The notes below the pieces were generated by a model that saw only the letters and a list, made by a program, of their open reading frames with translations, did no database searches and was not told where the DNA came from. Shown here piece by piece: positions 16,779 to 24,599 of a stretch of DNA of 64,000 bases (the first letter of the stretch is position 1; each line of letters starts with the position of its first letter). The position numbers and the translations under genes are program-made. Origin of the DNA: an uncultured Bacteroidales bacterium (lineage in GTDB: Bacteria > Bacteroidota > Bacteroidia > Bacteroidales > F082); assembly GCA_900315175.1 (NCBI GenBank), contig OMYA01000010.1, positions 1 to 64,000 of the forward strand, in the 5' to 3' direction.

Positions 16779-18043
16779 TGTTCGACGTAGATAACATAAA
16801 CGAGATTTGGCAGACGATAGCCCGCAACAAAACAAGAAGTTTGTTGACAGCATTCGGTGTGTTCTGGGGCATCTTCATCCTGGTGATTCTGCTGGCATGC
16901 GGCAACGGCTTCGATAACGGTTTGCGCAGTCAAATCGAGGGTTTTGCCACCAACTCCACTTTCATAATCTCAAGCCCCACAACAGAAGCCTACAAAGGCT
17001 ATCAGAAAGGCCGCGATTGGAATGTGGATATGTCTGATATTGAAGCGATTAAGAAGAAAATCAAAGGAGTTGACATGCTGTCGCCGATATTCAGCAAATG
17101 GACATACAATGGCGAAAACAACGTTTTCTACGGCACAAAAGGCGGTAATTTCAGCTTGAAAGGCGTCCTGCCAAATTATATTGAAATAGACCGATGCAAG
17201 GTGATGTATGGACGTTTCATCAATGAGACGGATATAGCAGAGGCAAGAAAAGTGTGCGTCCTTGGAAAGAAAGCGTACGAAGATATTATCGGCACCGACA
17301 AAAATCCTTTGGGATTGATGATAAAGGCAAACGGCATTTATTATCAGGTGGTTGGCGTGGTTGAGGCTTATAACGGTAATGTGAGTGTCTCAGGTTCAAT
17401 GGACGAAACCATCATCCTGCCACTGACGACAATGCAAATTGCTTATAATACCGGCGATAAGTTCGATTTCTTCGTGTTTACCACCGCCAGAGGCTATGAT
17501 ACAAAGGATTTGCAGACAGAAATCAAGAATTTGCTGCGCGAACGCCACGACATCGCTCCAACTGATGAAGGAGCCTTCGTATGCTTCGGCTTTGAAGAGA
17601 TATTCACCATGTTCGAGTATTTGTTCCTTGGAATAAAGATATTGATTTGGATTGTCGGCATTGGCACCTTGCTTTCTGGTGTTGTCGGCGTGAGCAACAT
17701 CATGCTTGTGACCATCAAGGAAAGAACACGCGAAATCGGCGTGCGACGTGCTCTTGGCGCAAAACCGTCAATCATAATCCGTCAGGTGATGGCAGAAAGT
17801 CTGCTGCTGACAATTTTGGCTGGTATCGTCGGACTTGTGATAGGAGTGGCAATAATGGTGGTAGTGTCAGGTGTTGTCGCTAATACACCGTCAGACGACG
17901 TGATGTTCCTCGACCCGCAGATAGGTTTCGGAGCCGCAATAGCAGCAACGATAATCATAGTGTTGTCAGGCCTCCTCGCCGGAGTACTGCCAGCCACGCG
18001 AGCGATTCAAATAAAGGCAATCGACGCTATCCGAGAGGAATGA
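16778..18043 (+). CDS. MacB-type ABC transporter permease (second)
   Basis: 421 residues and clearly paralogous to the preceding gene: same N-terminal helix (ARNKTRSLLTAFGVFWGIF), periplasmic domain and C-terminal GVVGVSNIMLVTIKERTREI with GVRRALGAKPS. Two unlike permeases with one separate ATPase is the usual Bacteroidetes variant of MacB, in which the ATPase is not fused. A repeat-rich gap of 160 bp separates it from the adaptor gene. Confidence 0.92.
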   Translation: MFDVDNINEIWQTIARNKTRSLLTAFGVFWGIFILVILLACGNGFDNGLRSQIEGFATNSTFIISSPTTEAYKGYQKGRDWNVDMSDIEAIKKKIKGVDMLSPIFSKWTYNGENNVFYGTKGGNFSLKGVLPNYIEIDRCKVMYGRFINETDIAEARKVCVLGKKAYEDIIGTDKNPLGLMIKANGIYYQVVGVVEAYNGNVSVSGSMDETIILPLTTMQIAYNTGDKFDFFVFTTARGYDTKDLQTEIKNLLRERHDIAPTDEGAFVCFGFEEIFTMFEYLFLGIKILIWIVGIGTLLSGVVGVSNIMLVTIKERTREIGVRRALGAKPSIIIRQVMAESLLLTILAGIVGLVIGVAIMVVVSGVVANTPSDDVMFLDPQIGFGAAIAATIIIVLSGLLAGVLPATRAIQIKAIDAIREE

Positions 18044-18049
18044 TAATCT

Positions 18050-18170
18050 CTCACAGATTACACAGATTTACACGGAATTATTCCAACAATCAAATCTGTG
18101 AAATCTGATTGCTTCAGCAATCAAAATAAAAAAGACAGAAAAATCTGTGATTATCTGTGCAATCAGTGAG
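18050..18170. repeat. Long imperfect inverted repeat inside the efflux operon
   Basis: The arm 18050-18067 matches the complement of 18153-18170 at 16 of 18 positions (CTCACAGATTACACAGAT type). Inside lie further ATCTGTGA/TCACAGAT copies and a small hairpin GATTGC-ttca-GCAATC (18108-18123). It looks like a dispersed repeat of the cacagatt type and may attenuate or process the operon mRNA between the permease and adaptor genes. Confidence 0.65.
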
Positions 18171-18203
18171 AAAAAATAGAAAATAAATTAAAAATAAAAA
18201 AAT

Positions 18204-19277
18204 ATGAAAAAAGTATTTAAAACATTGTTTTTCATCGCGTTAATCGCAGCAGTTGTGTGGACCTTCGTGTATCTCTTCAAGAAATCACAACCACAGGAAA
18301 AAGTATATGAAACAGTGGAAGCCTCCATTGGCACTATCCAGAAAAAAACAGTCATCACCGGACAAATCAACCCGCGTGATGAAGTGTCAATCAAACCACA
18401 AGTTTCCGGAATCATCAGTAAAATCTATAAAGAAGCAGGTCAGATGGTGAAAAAGGACGAAGTGATTGCAATAGTTAAAATCATCCCTGACGTGGCAAAC
18501 CTCACCGCCGCTGAGTCACAAGTGAAACTTGCAAAACTCAATCTCGACAATGTGGAAAGAACGTTTAACCGTCAGAAAGCATTGAAAGACAAGGGCTTGA
18601 TAGCTACCGAGGAGTTCGAGAAATCACAACTCGAATATGAGCAGGCGAAGGAAAACTACAACAACGCCCTCGACCAGCTCAACATAGTGAAGGAAGGTAT
18701 CTCGAAAAACGCCTCCGAATACACCAACACCTCAATAAAATCAACCATCGACGGCATGATTCTTGATGTTCCGGTGAAAGTCGGAAACAGCGTCATCAAC
18801 TCAAACACCTTCAATGACGGAACAACCATAGCCACCGTAGCCGATATGCACGACATGATTTTCGTCGGCAAGATGGACGAGACCGAAGTAGGACGCATCA
18901 CTGAAGGCATGCCAATGGTAATCACCATAGGCGCAATGAACGACAAGACCTTCGATGCTGTGCTCGAATATATAGCACCTAAAGGCACTTCGGAAAACGG
19001 CGCCGTGTTTTTCCAGATGAAAGCCCGACTGATTATTCCGGATAATGTGTATCTGCGCGCAGGCTACAGCGCCAACGGCGAAATCATAATCGAACAGGCT
19101 GTAGACGCCGTCACAGTGCCAGAAAGCTGCATAATATATAGCAACGACAGCACTTTCGTCTATAAAGACAATGTGAAAACACCAGTTAAAACAGGCCTCT
19201 CCGACGGCGTCAACATCGTCATCACCGAAGGCCTTTCCGCTGGCGATAAAATCAGAGGCAACGAAATATATCAATAG
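18204..19277 (+). CDS. Efflux periplasmic adaptor subunit (MacA/HlyD family)
   Basis: 357 residues. N-terminal membrane anchor (about residues 7-25), then a biotinyl-lipoyl-like segment (KPQVSGIISKIYKEAGQMVKKDE, about 65-88), an alpha-helical hairpin (about 95-170, AESQVKLAKLNLDNVERTF ...), the second lipoyl half (SIKSTIDGMILDVPVKVGNSV) and beta-barrel and membrane-proximal domains. It bridges the MacB-like permeases and the TolC-like channel. It lies in the same orientation after the permeases. Confidence 0.92.
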   Translation: MKKVFKTLFFIALIAAVVWTFVYLFKKSQPQEKVYETVEASIGTIQKKTVITGQINPRDEVSIKPQVSGIISKIYKEAGQMVKKDEVIAIVKIIPDVANLTAAESQVKLAKLNLDNVERTFNRQKALKDKGLIATEEFEKSQLEYEQAKENYNNALDQLNIVKEGISKNASEYTNTSIKSTIDGMILDVPVKVGNSVINSNTFNDGTTIATVADMHDMIFVGKMDETEVGRITEGMPMVITIGAMNDKTFDAVLEYIAPKGTSENGAVFFQMKARLIIPDNVYLRAGYSANGEIIIEQAVDAVTVPESCIIYSNDSTFVYKDNVKTPVKTGLSDGVNIVITEGLSAGDKIRGNEIYQ

Positions 19278-19388
19278 GTATTCATTATCATCTCTGCGCA
19301 ATCTGCAGTTCGCTTCAGCAAGTCATCTGGAAGATAAGGTCTTGGAAGATAAAAAGTAGTAAAAATAATAAAGATAAAACATAATACT

Positions 19389-20699
19389 ATGAAAAAATTA
19401 TTTCTAATTATTGCAATAATAACAACCGCCTTCTCGACACAGGCACAGAAAGTCTGGACCTTCGACGAGTGCGTGGACTATGCCATGGAGCATAATGTTG
19501 AAATATTACAAAGCCTTGTATATCAGAACAACGCCGAATATCAATATAAAATGACTAAGAAGGCATGGCTCCCGACAGTCTCCGCCGACGCCTCACAAAG
19601 CTTCGGATTCGGACAATCACCGTCCGCCTATGGTGTTTACGTGTCGGACAACTCCTCATCGACATCGCTCGGAATATCAGCAGGAATGCCTCTTTTCAAC
19701 GGATTGAGTCTCTACAACCAGACAAAATCAAACGCTCTCGCCCTCGATGCCTCCAAAAAAGACGTCGAAGCAGTGAAATACGACCTGAAACTGCTCATCA
19801 TGTCGTATTATATGCAAGTCGTTTATAATAAGGAACTTAAGTCGATTGCAGAGAAACAACTCGCACTCACCGAAGAGCAACATGACAAAACCCTGCAGCT
19901 ATATGAATTAGGTAAGGTGGCAGAATCGAATGTTTATGAAAGCGCAGCACAGGTGGCAACAGCAAAGTCAACCTTGGTACAAGCTGATAATGCGCTGATG
20001 ATAAGCATATTAGATATAGTGCAAGCCCTTGAGCTGGAAACAGTGGACGGATTCGACGTGGAAACTCCCGACTCCTTGGTTTTTATCGATTCACACTCCT
20101 TGCCGTCACAAGAGTCGACATATAACTTCGCACTGCAGCACCAGCCGAAAATGGAAGCTGCCTACATGCGTCTCGAAAAGACTTATTACGACGTAAAAGC
20201 CACAAAATCAGCATGGTACCCGTCGCTCAGCCTCTTCGCCGGCTACTCAACAGGTTATTATAACTACTTCTCATCACAACGCGATAATTTGCCTTTCTGG
20301 GATCAGTTTAGCAACAACGGAAGAACCAGCTTCGGAATAAGGCTAAACGTCCCTATCTTCAATGCGATGCAGACAAAATATAGAGTCGAGATGTCGAAAC
20401 TCTCCATTGATGATCAAGAACTTGCGATAAGCAAAGCAAAGAAGGAACTGAGAAAGACCATCCAACAGGAATTTTATAATGCTGTGGCTGCTGAACAGAA
20501 ATACAAGGCTGCAGATGAGACTTATCAGGCAGCCCAACTGGCTTATCAGTACTCAAGTGAGAGCTATGACGCCGGAAAAGCCACTCTTTTGGAACTCAAT
20601 GAAAGCAAAAACCGCCTCTTCAAATCGGAAAGCGAGATGCTGCAAGCAAAATATGAATACATGTATAGATTGAAAGTATTGGAATTTTACAACCAATAA
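19389..20699 (+). CDS. TolC-family outer membrane efflux channel
   Basis: 436 residues with signal peptide ending in TQAQ, then KVWTFDECVDYAMEHNVEIL, the usual start of the OEP repeat. Two OEP repeats follow with long coiled helices (for example YNKELKSIAEKQLALTEEQ and ISKAKKELRKTIQQEFYNAV). It forms the outer membrane duct of the tripartite pump encoded just upstream. The substrate (macrolide, peptide, lipid or other) cannot be read. Last gene of the efflux unit. Confidence 0.93.
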   Translation: MKKLFLIIAIITTAFSTQAQKVWTFDECVDYAMEHNVEILQSLVYQNNAEYQYKMTKKAWLPTVSADASQSFGFGQSPSAYGVYVSDNSSSTSLGISAGMPLFNGLSLYNQTKSNALALDASKKDVEAVKYDLKLLIMSYYMQVVYNKELKSIAEKQLALTEEQHDKTLQLYELGKVAESNVYESAAQVATAKSTLVQADNALMISILDIVQALELETVDGFDVETPDSLVFIDSHSLPSQESTYNFALQHQPKMEAAYMRLEKTYYDVKATKSAWYPSLSLFAGYSTGYYNYFSSQRDNLPFWDQFSNNGRTSFGIRLNVPIFNAMQTKYRVEMSKLSIDDQELAISKAKKELRKTIQQEFYNAVAAEQKYKAADETYQAAQLAYQYSSESYDAGKATLLELNESKNRLFKSESEMLQAKYEYMYRLKVLEFYNQ

Positions 20700-20738
20700 T
20701 ATATGAATATTCATAAAAAAGATTAAATAGTAAATTTT

Positions 20739-20772
20739 TTTGCAAAAATATGCAGCAAATTACATATTTTTG
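20739..20772 (+). promoter_or_regulatory. Promoter (-33 TTTG, -7 TATTTTTG) for the small outer membrane protein
   Basis: TTTG at 20739-20742 and TATTTTTG at 20765-20772, spacing 22 bp. It precedes ATG 20798 and rules out the in-frame codon at 20750 as start. Confidence 0.65.
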
Positions 20773-20797
20773 CGTTCGAGAAGAAAATAGTTACAAA

Positions 20798-21574
20798 ATG
20801 AAAAGACATTTATTCATCGCAGTTTTTATGCTGTTTGCTACAGCAAGCGTTTTCGCACAAGAGAAAACCACAGTGATTATCAAGGAAAAAAATGACAACG
20901 ACGAGAAGGTTACTATCGTTCAAAAGATCTTCCATAACCCCAAAATGGTTGACCCGTTGCCGGGCATTTACTATTCTTATGAGAATATGTTTACAGGCAC
21001 GTTCGGCCCTGAGGCTAATATACCGCTCCGTTCATCATCATTTGAATGGGGGCTCTATGGGACGACACACGTTGTGACATCAAGAAACGGCGTCTTCGGC
21101 ATCTCTACAGGTCTCGGTATCAGCAATGCCTACAACTATTTGACACATGATATGGTTTTGAATCAGGACGAAAACCGTGTGGCTTATCTTGAACCTTTGA
21201 TTACATACTCATCGACAGATGGCCATGGCCCTGCCAACAACTTCGCACACAGAAGTTTTGTCCGTTATTGGAGTTTGCGTCTTCCAGTGATGCTGCAGCT
21301 CCAGTGGAGAGTTAACAACACTCCTATGGCAGTCGCGGCCGGTGCCGAGCTCGAGTGGCGTTTCGGCATGCGTTCTTTCGCAAGATACGGCGGCGCAAAA
21401 CACACCATCACCGACAACCTCAACAGCAACCCTGTAGGATTCAACGTGTTGTTCTCACTTATCTTCGACGACACCGTCATCTTCTTCCGCTCAGGCCTGA
21501 CAGACATGTTCAGCGTCAAGGACTGTGGCGATATCTATCAGATGTCACTCGGTTTCGGATTTAATTTTGACTAA
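20798..21574 (+). CDS. Outer membrane beta-barrel protein of unknown function
   Basis: 258 residues from ATG 20798. Signal peptide (MKRHLFIAVFMLFATASVFAQ), a short polar segment, then alternating amphipathic strands (GTFGPEANIPLRSSSFEWGL, GVFGISTGLGISNAYNY, FNVLFSLIFDDTVIFFRSGL) ending in MSLGFGFNFD, which fits an eight-stranded outer membrane barrel. I do not recognise a named family. It has its own promoter, follows the TolC gene and precedes meaB by 38 bp. Confidence 0.7.
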   Translation: MKRHLFIAVFMLFATASVFAQEKTTVIIKEKNDNDEKVTIVQKIFHNPKMVDPLPGIYYSYENMFTGTFGPEANIPLRSSSFEWGLYGTTHVVTSRNGVFGISTGLGISNAYNYLTHDMVLNQDENRVAYLEPLITYSSTDGHGPANNFAHRSFVRYWSLRLPVMLQLQWRVNNTPMAVAAGAELEWRFGMRSFARYGGAKHTITDNLNSNPVGFNVLFSLIFDDTVIFFRSGLTDMFSVKDCGDIYQMSLGFGFNFD

Positions 21575-21600
21575 ATATAATCTCGTGACAAAAAAATGTT

Positions 21601-21608
21601 TATTTTTG
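21601..21608 (+). promoter_or_regulatory. -7 box (TATTTTTG) abutting meaB
   Basis: The element ends only 4 bp before the ATG at 21613, so the transcript would start at or next to the start codon, suggesting a leaderless mRNA. Confidence 0.5.
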
Positions 21609-21612
21609 CCAC

Positions 21613-22719
21613 ATGGTAGAAAATGAACATTTTGAGAATCAGAAGCATGAATGGGAATCTGCATTGCAGGTGACAGGCAGTGATATGCCTGCAGTGCAGG
21701 TTAACCCTAAGGCTCTGGAGCGTCTGATGGCTGGCCGTCAGAAGCCTCTCCCGTTGAAGGACTACGTCGACGGCATCCTCGCCGGCGATATAACAATATT
21801 GAGCAAAGCCATCACCTTGGTGGAGAGTTCTTTGCCTGCTCACCAGAAACTCGCGCAAGAAATCATTGCCGAGTGCATACCGTATAGCGGTAAGGCCCTT
21901 CGTCTGGGCATTACTGGTGTCCCGGGTGCCGGAAAAAGCACGTTTATCGAAGCTCTCGGCATGGAACTTTGCCGTCAGAACAAACGCATCGCAGTGCTTG
22001 CCATCGACCCGAGCTCACAACGCTCAAAAGGCTCTATTTTGGGCGACAAGACACGTATGGAAGAGCTCTCACAGCAACGTAACGCATACATCAGACCGTC
22101 GGCATCTGCCGGCACTTTAGGCGGTGTGGCACGAAAAACACGCGAGGCCATCATCCTTTGCGAAGCCGCAGGATTCGACACTATCTTGGTGGAGACCGTG
22201 GGAGTGGGACAGAGCGAGACAGCTGTCTATTCCATGGTCGATTACTTCCTTTTGGTGCTTATCGGAGGCGCCGGCGATGAGCTGCAGGGCATCAAACGAG
22301 GCATCATGGAGATGGCTGACGGCATCGTCGTCAACAAAGCCGACGGCGACAACGTGGCACGCGCCGAGAGAGCCGCAGCCGAAATACGCAACGCAGTACA
22401 CCTGTTCCCGCCTTCAGAGTCAGGACAGCCGGTAAACGTGACAACATGCTCCGCCCTGACACACTACAACGTGCCTGAAGTCTGGAATATGGTGCTCACA
22501 CACGTCGAAAACATAAGACAATCCGGCTTCCTCGATGAAAAACGCGCCCGCCAGGATGTCCAAATGATGCTCGACACCATCGAAACCACACTGAAAACTA
22601 ACTTTTACGAGAACTCTCTGGTGAAAGACATGCTCAAACTCGTTGAAAACGACGTCGAAAACAAGAGAATGAGCGCTTACGAGGGAGCTAGGAGACTGCT
22701 GGAACTATATCAACACTAA
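21613..22719 (+). CDS. meaB: Methylmalonyl-CoA mutase-associated GTPase MeaB
   Basis: 368 residues. MeaB (ArgK family, G3E P-loop GTPases) protects and reloads the B12-dependent methylmalonyl-CoA mutase used in propionate and succinate metabolism. Walker A GVPGAGKSTFIEALG (about residues 99-113), the IDPSSQRSKGSILGDKTRM segment, ETVGVGQSE (switch region) and the NKADGDN base-specificity motif are present. The mutase genes are not in the window. The likely promoter lies almost on the start codon. A strong terminator follows the gene. Confidence 0.95.
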   Translation: MVENEHFENQKHEWESALQVTGSDMPAVQVNPKALERLMAGRQKPLPLKDYVDGILAGDITILSKAITLVESSLPAHQKLAQEIIAECIPYSGKALRLGITGVPGAGKSTFIEALGMELCRQNKRIAVLAIDPSSQRSKGSILGDKTRMEELSQQRNAYIRPSASAGTLGGVARKTREAIILCEAAGFDTILVETVGVGQSETAVYSMVDYFLLVLIGGAGDELQGIKRGIMEMADGIVVNKADGDNVARAERAAAEIRNAVHLFPPSESGQPVNVTTCSALTHYNVPEVWNMVLTHVENIRQSGFLDEKRARQDVQMMLDTIETTLKTNFYENSLVKDMLKLVENDVENKRMSAYEGARRLLELYQH

Positions 22720-22733
22720 GCCTTAACAACTTT

Positions 22734-22799
22734 AAGAGGCTGCATTAACGGCATTAATGGCATTAACGGCATTAACGCCATTAATGCAGCCTCTTTTTA
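22734..22799 (+). terminator. Long terminator hairpin containing 9-bp repeats
   Basis: AAGAGGCTGCATTAA (22734-22748) pairs perfectly with TTAATGCAGCCTCTT (22781-22795), followed by T-rich sequence. The loop holds tandem GGCATTAAY units (about 22750-22785), of which the last is inverted (GCCATTAAT), so inner stems can also form. Confidence 0.85.
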
Positions 22800-22864
22800 T
22801 ACCCTTAAAAGTCGAATTGTTGAAAAAATGTTGAAAAAATTGTTCTCCGTAACTCTTTTTACCT

Positions 22865-22872
22865 TATCTTTG
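22865..22872 (+). promoter_or_regulatory. -7 box (TATCTTTG) for the glutamine synthetase gene
   Basis: TAnnTTTG element 61 bp ahead of ATG 22934. A direct repeat TGTTGAAAAAA (twice, about 22817-22838) lies upstream. Confidence 0.6.
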
Positions 22873-22933
22873 CCAGTCCAAATCACATTGTAAAATTAAT
22901 TTAAAAAAAATACAACATTTTGCAATTTTAATC

Positions 22934-24445
22934 ATGGACGCAAGAATTCAAATGAATCCAAATTTGCTGGTTAGCTATCTGCAGAAACCGGCAGCAGAGT
23001 TTACAAAACTGGACATCATCCGCTATTGTGAGGAAAACAATGTGGAATTTATCAACTTCCATTACTGCGGATGGGACGGCAGACTCAAAACCCTCAACTT
23101 CGTCATTCACAGCCTCGAGCATCTCGACAGCATCCTCTCAGCAGGAGAACGCGTCGACGGCTCAAGCCTCTTCCCATTCATAGAGGCTGGAAAATCTGAC
23201 CTTTACGTCATGCCGAAGTTCAGGACAGCCTTCCGTAACCCGTTTACCGAAATCCCTACGGTTGACATCCTTTGCTCATTCTACAACCGCGACGGAGAAC
23301 CGTTCGAGAGCTCACCGGAGTATATCCTCCACAAAGCTCACACTGTCTTCCAGAAAACCACTGGTCTAAAAATGGAAACAATGGGCGAACTCGAATACTA
23401 CATCATCGCCGACGACGAGGAAGTGTACGAGGTGCCCGACCAGCGCGGCTATCACGAAAGCGCTCCGTTCAACAAATTCACCGACTACCGCGTCGAAGCC
23501 ATGCGCCTCATAGCTCAAGCTGGCGGACTCATCAAATACGGCCACTCGGAGGTGGGTAACTTCACCAAAGACGGCAAGATTTACGAACAAAACGAAATAG
23601 AATTTCTGCCTACAAATATCGAAGACGCAGCCGACCAACTCATTGTGGCCAAATGGATTATGCGTCAGTTGGCATACCAATACGGCGTCACCATCACCTT
23701 CGCTCCGAAAATCACCGTGGGCAAGGCAGGCAGCGGTCTGCACGTACACTGCAAATTCACCAAAAACGGCAAGTCTGTCATGGTGAAAAACGGCGAACTC
23801 ACCGACTATGCAAAGAAAGCCATAGCAGGTTATATGATGGCAGGCACCTCCTTGCCAGCCTTTGGCAATCCTAACCCATTGTCATTCTTGAGATTAGTGC
23901 CACATCAGGAGGCTCCTACCTCGCTCTGCTGGTCGTTCTCAAACCGCAGCGCCTTGGTGCGCGTCCCTCTCGGCTGGATTAACAATGGCAAAGACATGCT
24001 CGCCGACGCCAACCCATGCGAGAAACCTTCAAACCGCGACTTCAGCGACAAGCAGACCTTCGAATGGCGCGCTTCAGACGGTTGCGCCGACCTCTATCTG
24101 CTTATGGCAGCATTGTGCGCAGCAGCACGCTACGGCATGGAACACCCCGACGCTCTTAAGATTGCTGAGAAAACCTACGTGGGCCTCGGCGTCAACATCC
24201 ATGACGACAAAAACAAAGCTGTCGCTGAAGCACTCGAGCAACTCCCTGACTCATGCGTCAAAGCAGCCGAAGAACTCGAAAAAGACCGCACTATTTACAC
24301 CGCAAAAGGCGTATTTTCTGACAATATCATTGATTATCTTATCAAATACCTCAGAAATTTCAACGATGCAAATCTGCGCGCTGAACTCGGAAATGATGAA
24401 GAAAAAATCATGAAACTCGTGAAAGCCAACATCCATGTCGGATAA
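22934..24445 (+). CDS. glnA: Glutamine synthetase (GSI-like)
   Basis: 503 residues. It makes glutamine from glutamate, ammonia and ATP. Beta-grasp region with RVDGSSLFPFIEAGKSDLYV, catalytic-domain motifs METMGELEYYI, GSGLHVHCKFTKNGKS (the metal- and ATP-binding histidine region), FGNPNPLSFLRLVPHQEAP and SNRSALVRVP. The NPNPLSFLRLVP stretch varies from the classical NSYKRLVP but keeps the spacing, as in the roughly 500-residue GSI-like group of Bacteroidetes. Own promoter, monocistronic. No nitrogen-regulatory gene is adjacent. Confidence 0.88.
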   Translation: MDARIQMNPNLLVSYLQKPAAEFTKLDIIRYCEENNVEFINFHYCGWDGRLKTLNFVIHSLEHLDSILSAGERVDGSSLFPFIEAGKSDLYVMPKFRTAFRNPFTEIPTVDILCSFYNRDGEPFESSPEYILHKAHTVFQKTTGLKMETMGELEYYIIADDEEVYEVPDQRGYHESAPFNKFTDYRVEAMRLIAQAGGLIKYGHSEVGNFTKDGKIYEQNEIEFLPTNIEDAADQLIVAKWIMRQLAYQYGVTITFAPKITVGKAGSGLHVHCKFTKNGKSVMVKNGELTDYAKKAIAGYMMAGTSLPAFGNPNPLSFLRLVPHQEAPTSLCWSFSNRSALVRVPLGWINNGKDMLADANPCEKPSNRDFSDKQTFEWRASDGCADLYLLMAALCAAARYGMEHPDALKIAEKTYVGLGVNIHDDKNKAVAEALEQLPDSCVKAAEELEKDRTIYTAKGVFSDNIIDYLIKYLRNFNDANLRAELGNDEEKIMKLVKANIHVG

Positions 24446-24508
24446 ATAAAATTGCAGGTCTGTTGATAAAAAAATGAAAAAAAATCGCACGCGTAAAAAA
24501 AAAGTACG

Positions 24509-24516
24509 TATATTTG
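24509..24516 (+). promoter_or_regulatory. -7 box (TATATTTG) for the first giant adhesin
   Basis: TAnnTTTG element 83 bp ahead of ATG 24600, giving an AT-rich leader of about 78 nt, as often seen for strongly expressed Bacteroidetes genes. Confidence 0.6.
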
Positions 24517-24599
24517 CGAGTTAAATAGTGAAAAATTAGGTTTGAAATCAAAACTTAAAAATAGGCAATTAACAAATTTATTAACAAAATCATTAAATT

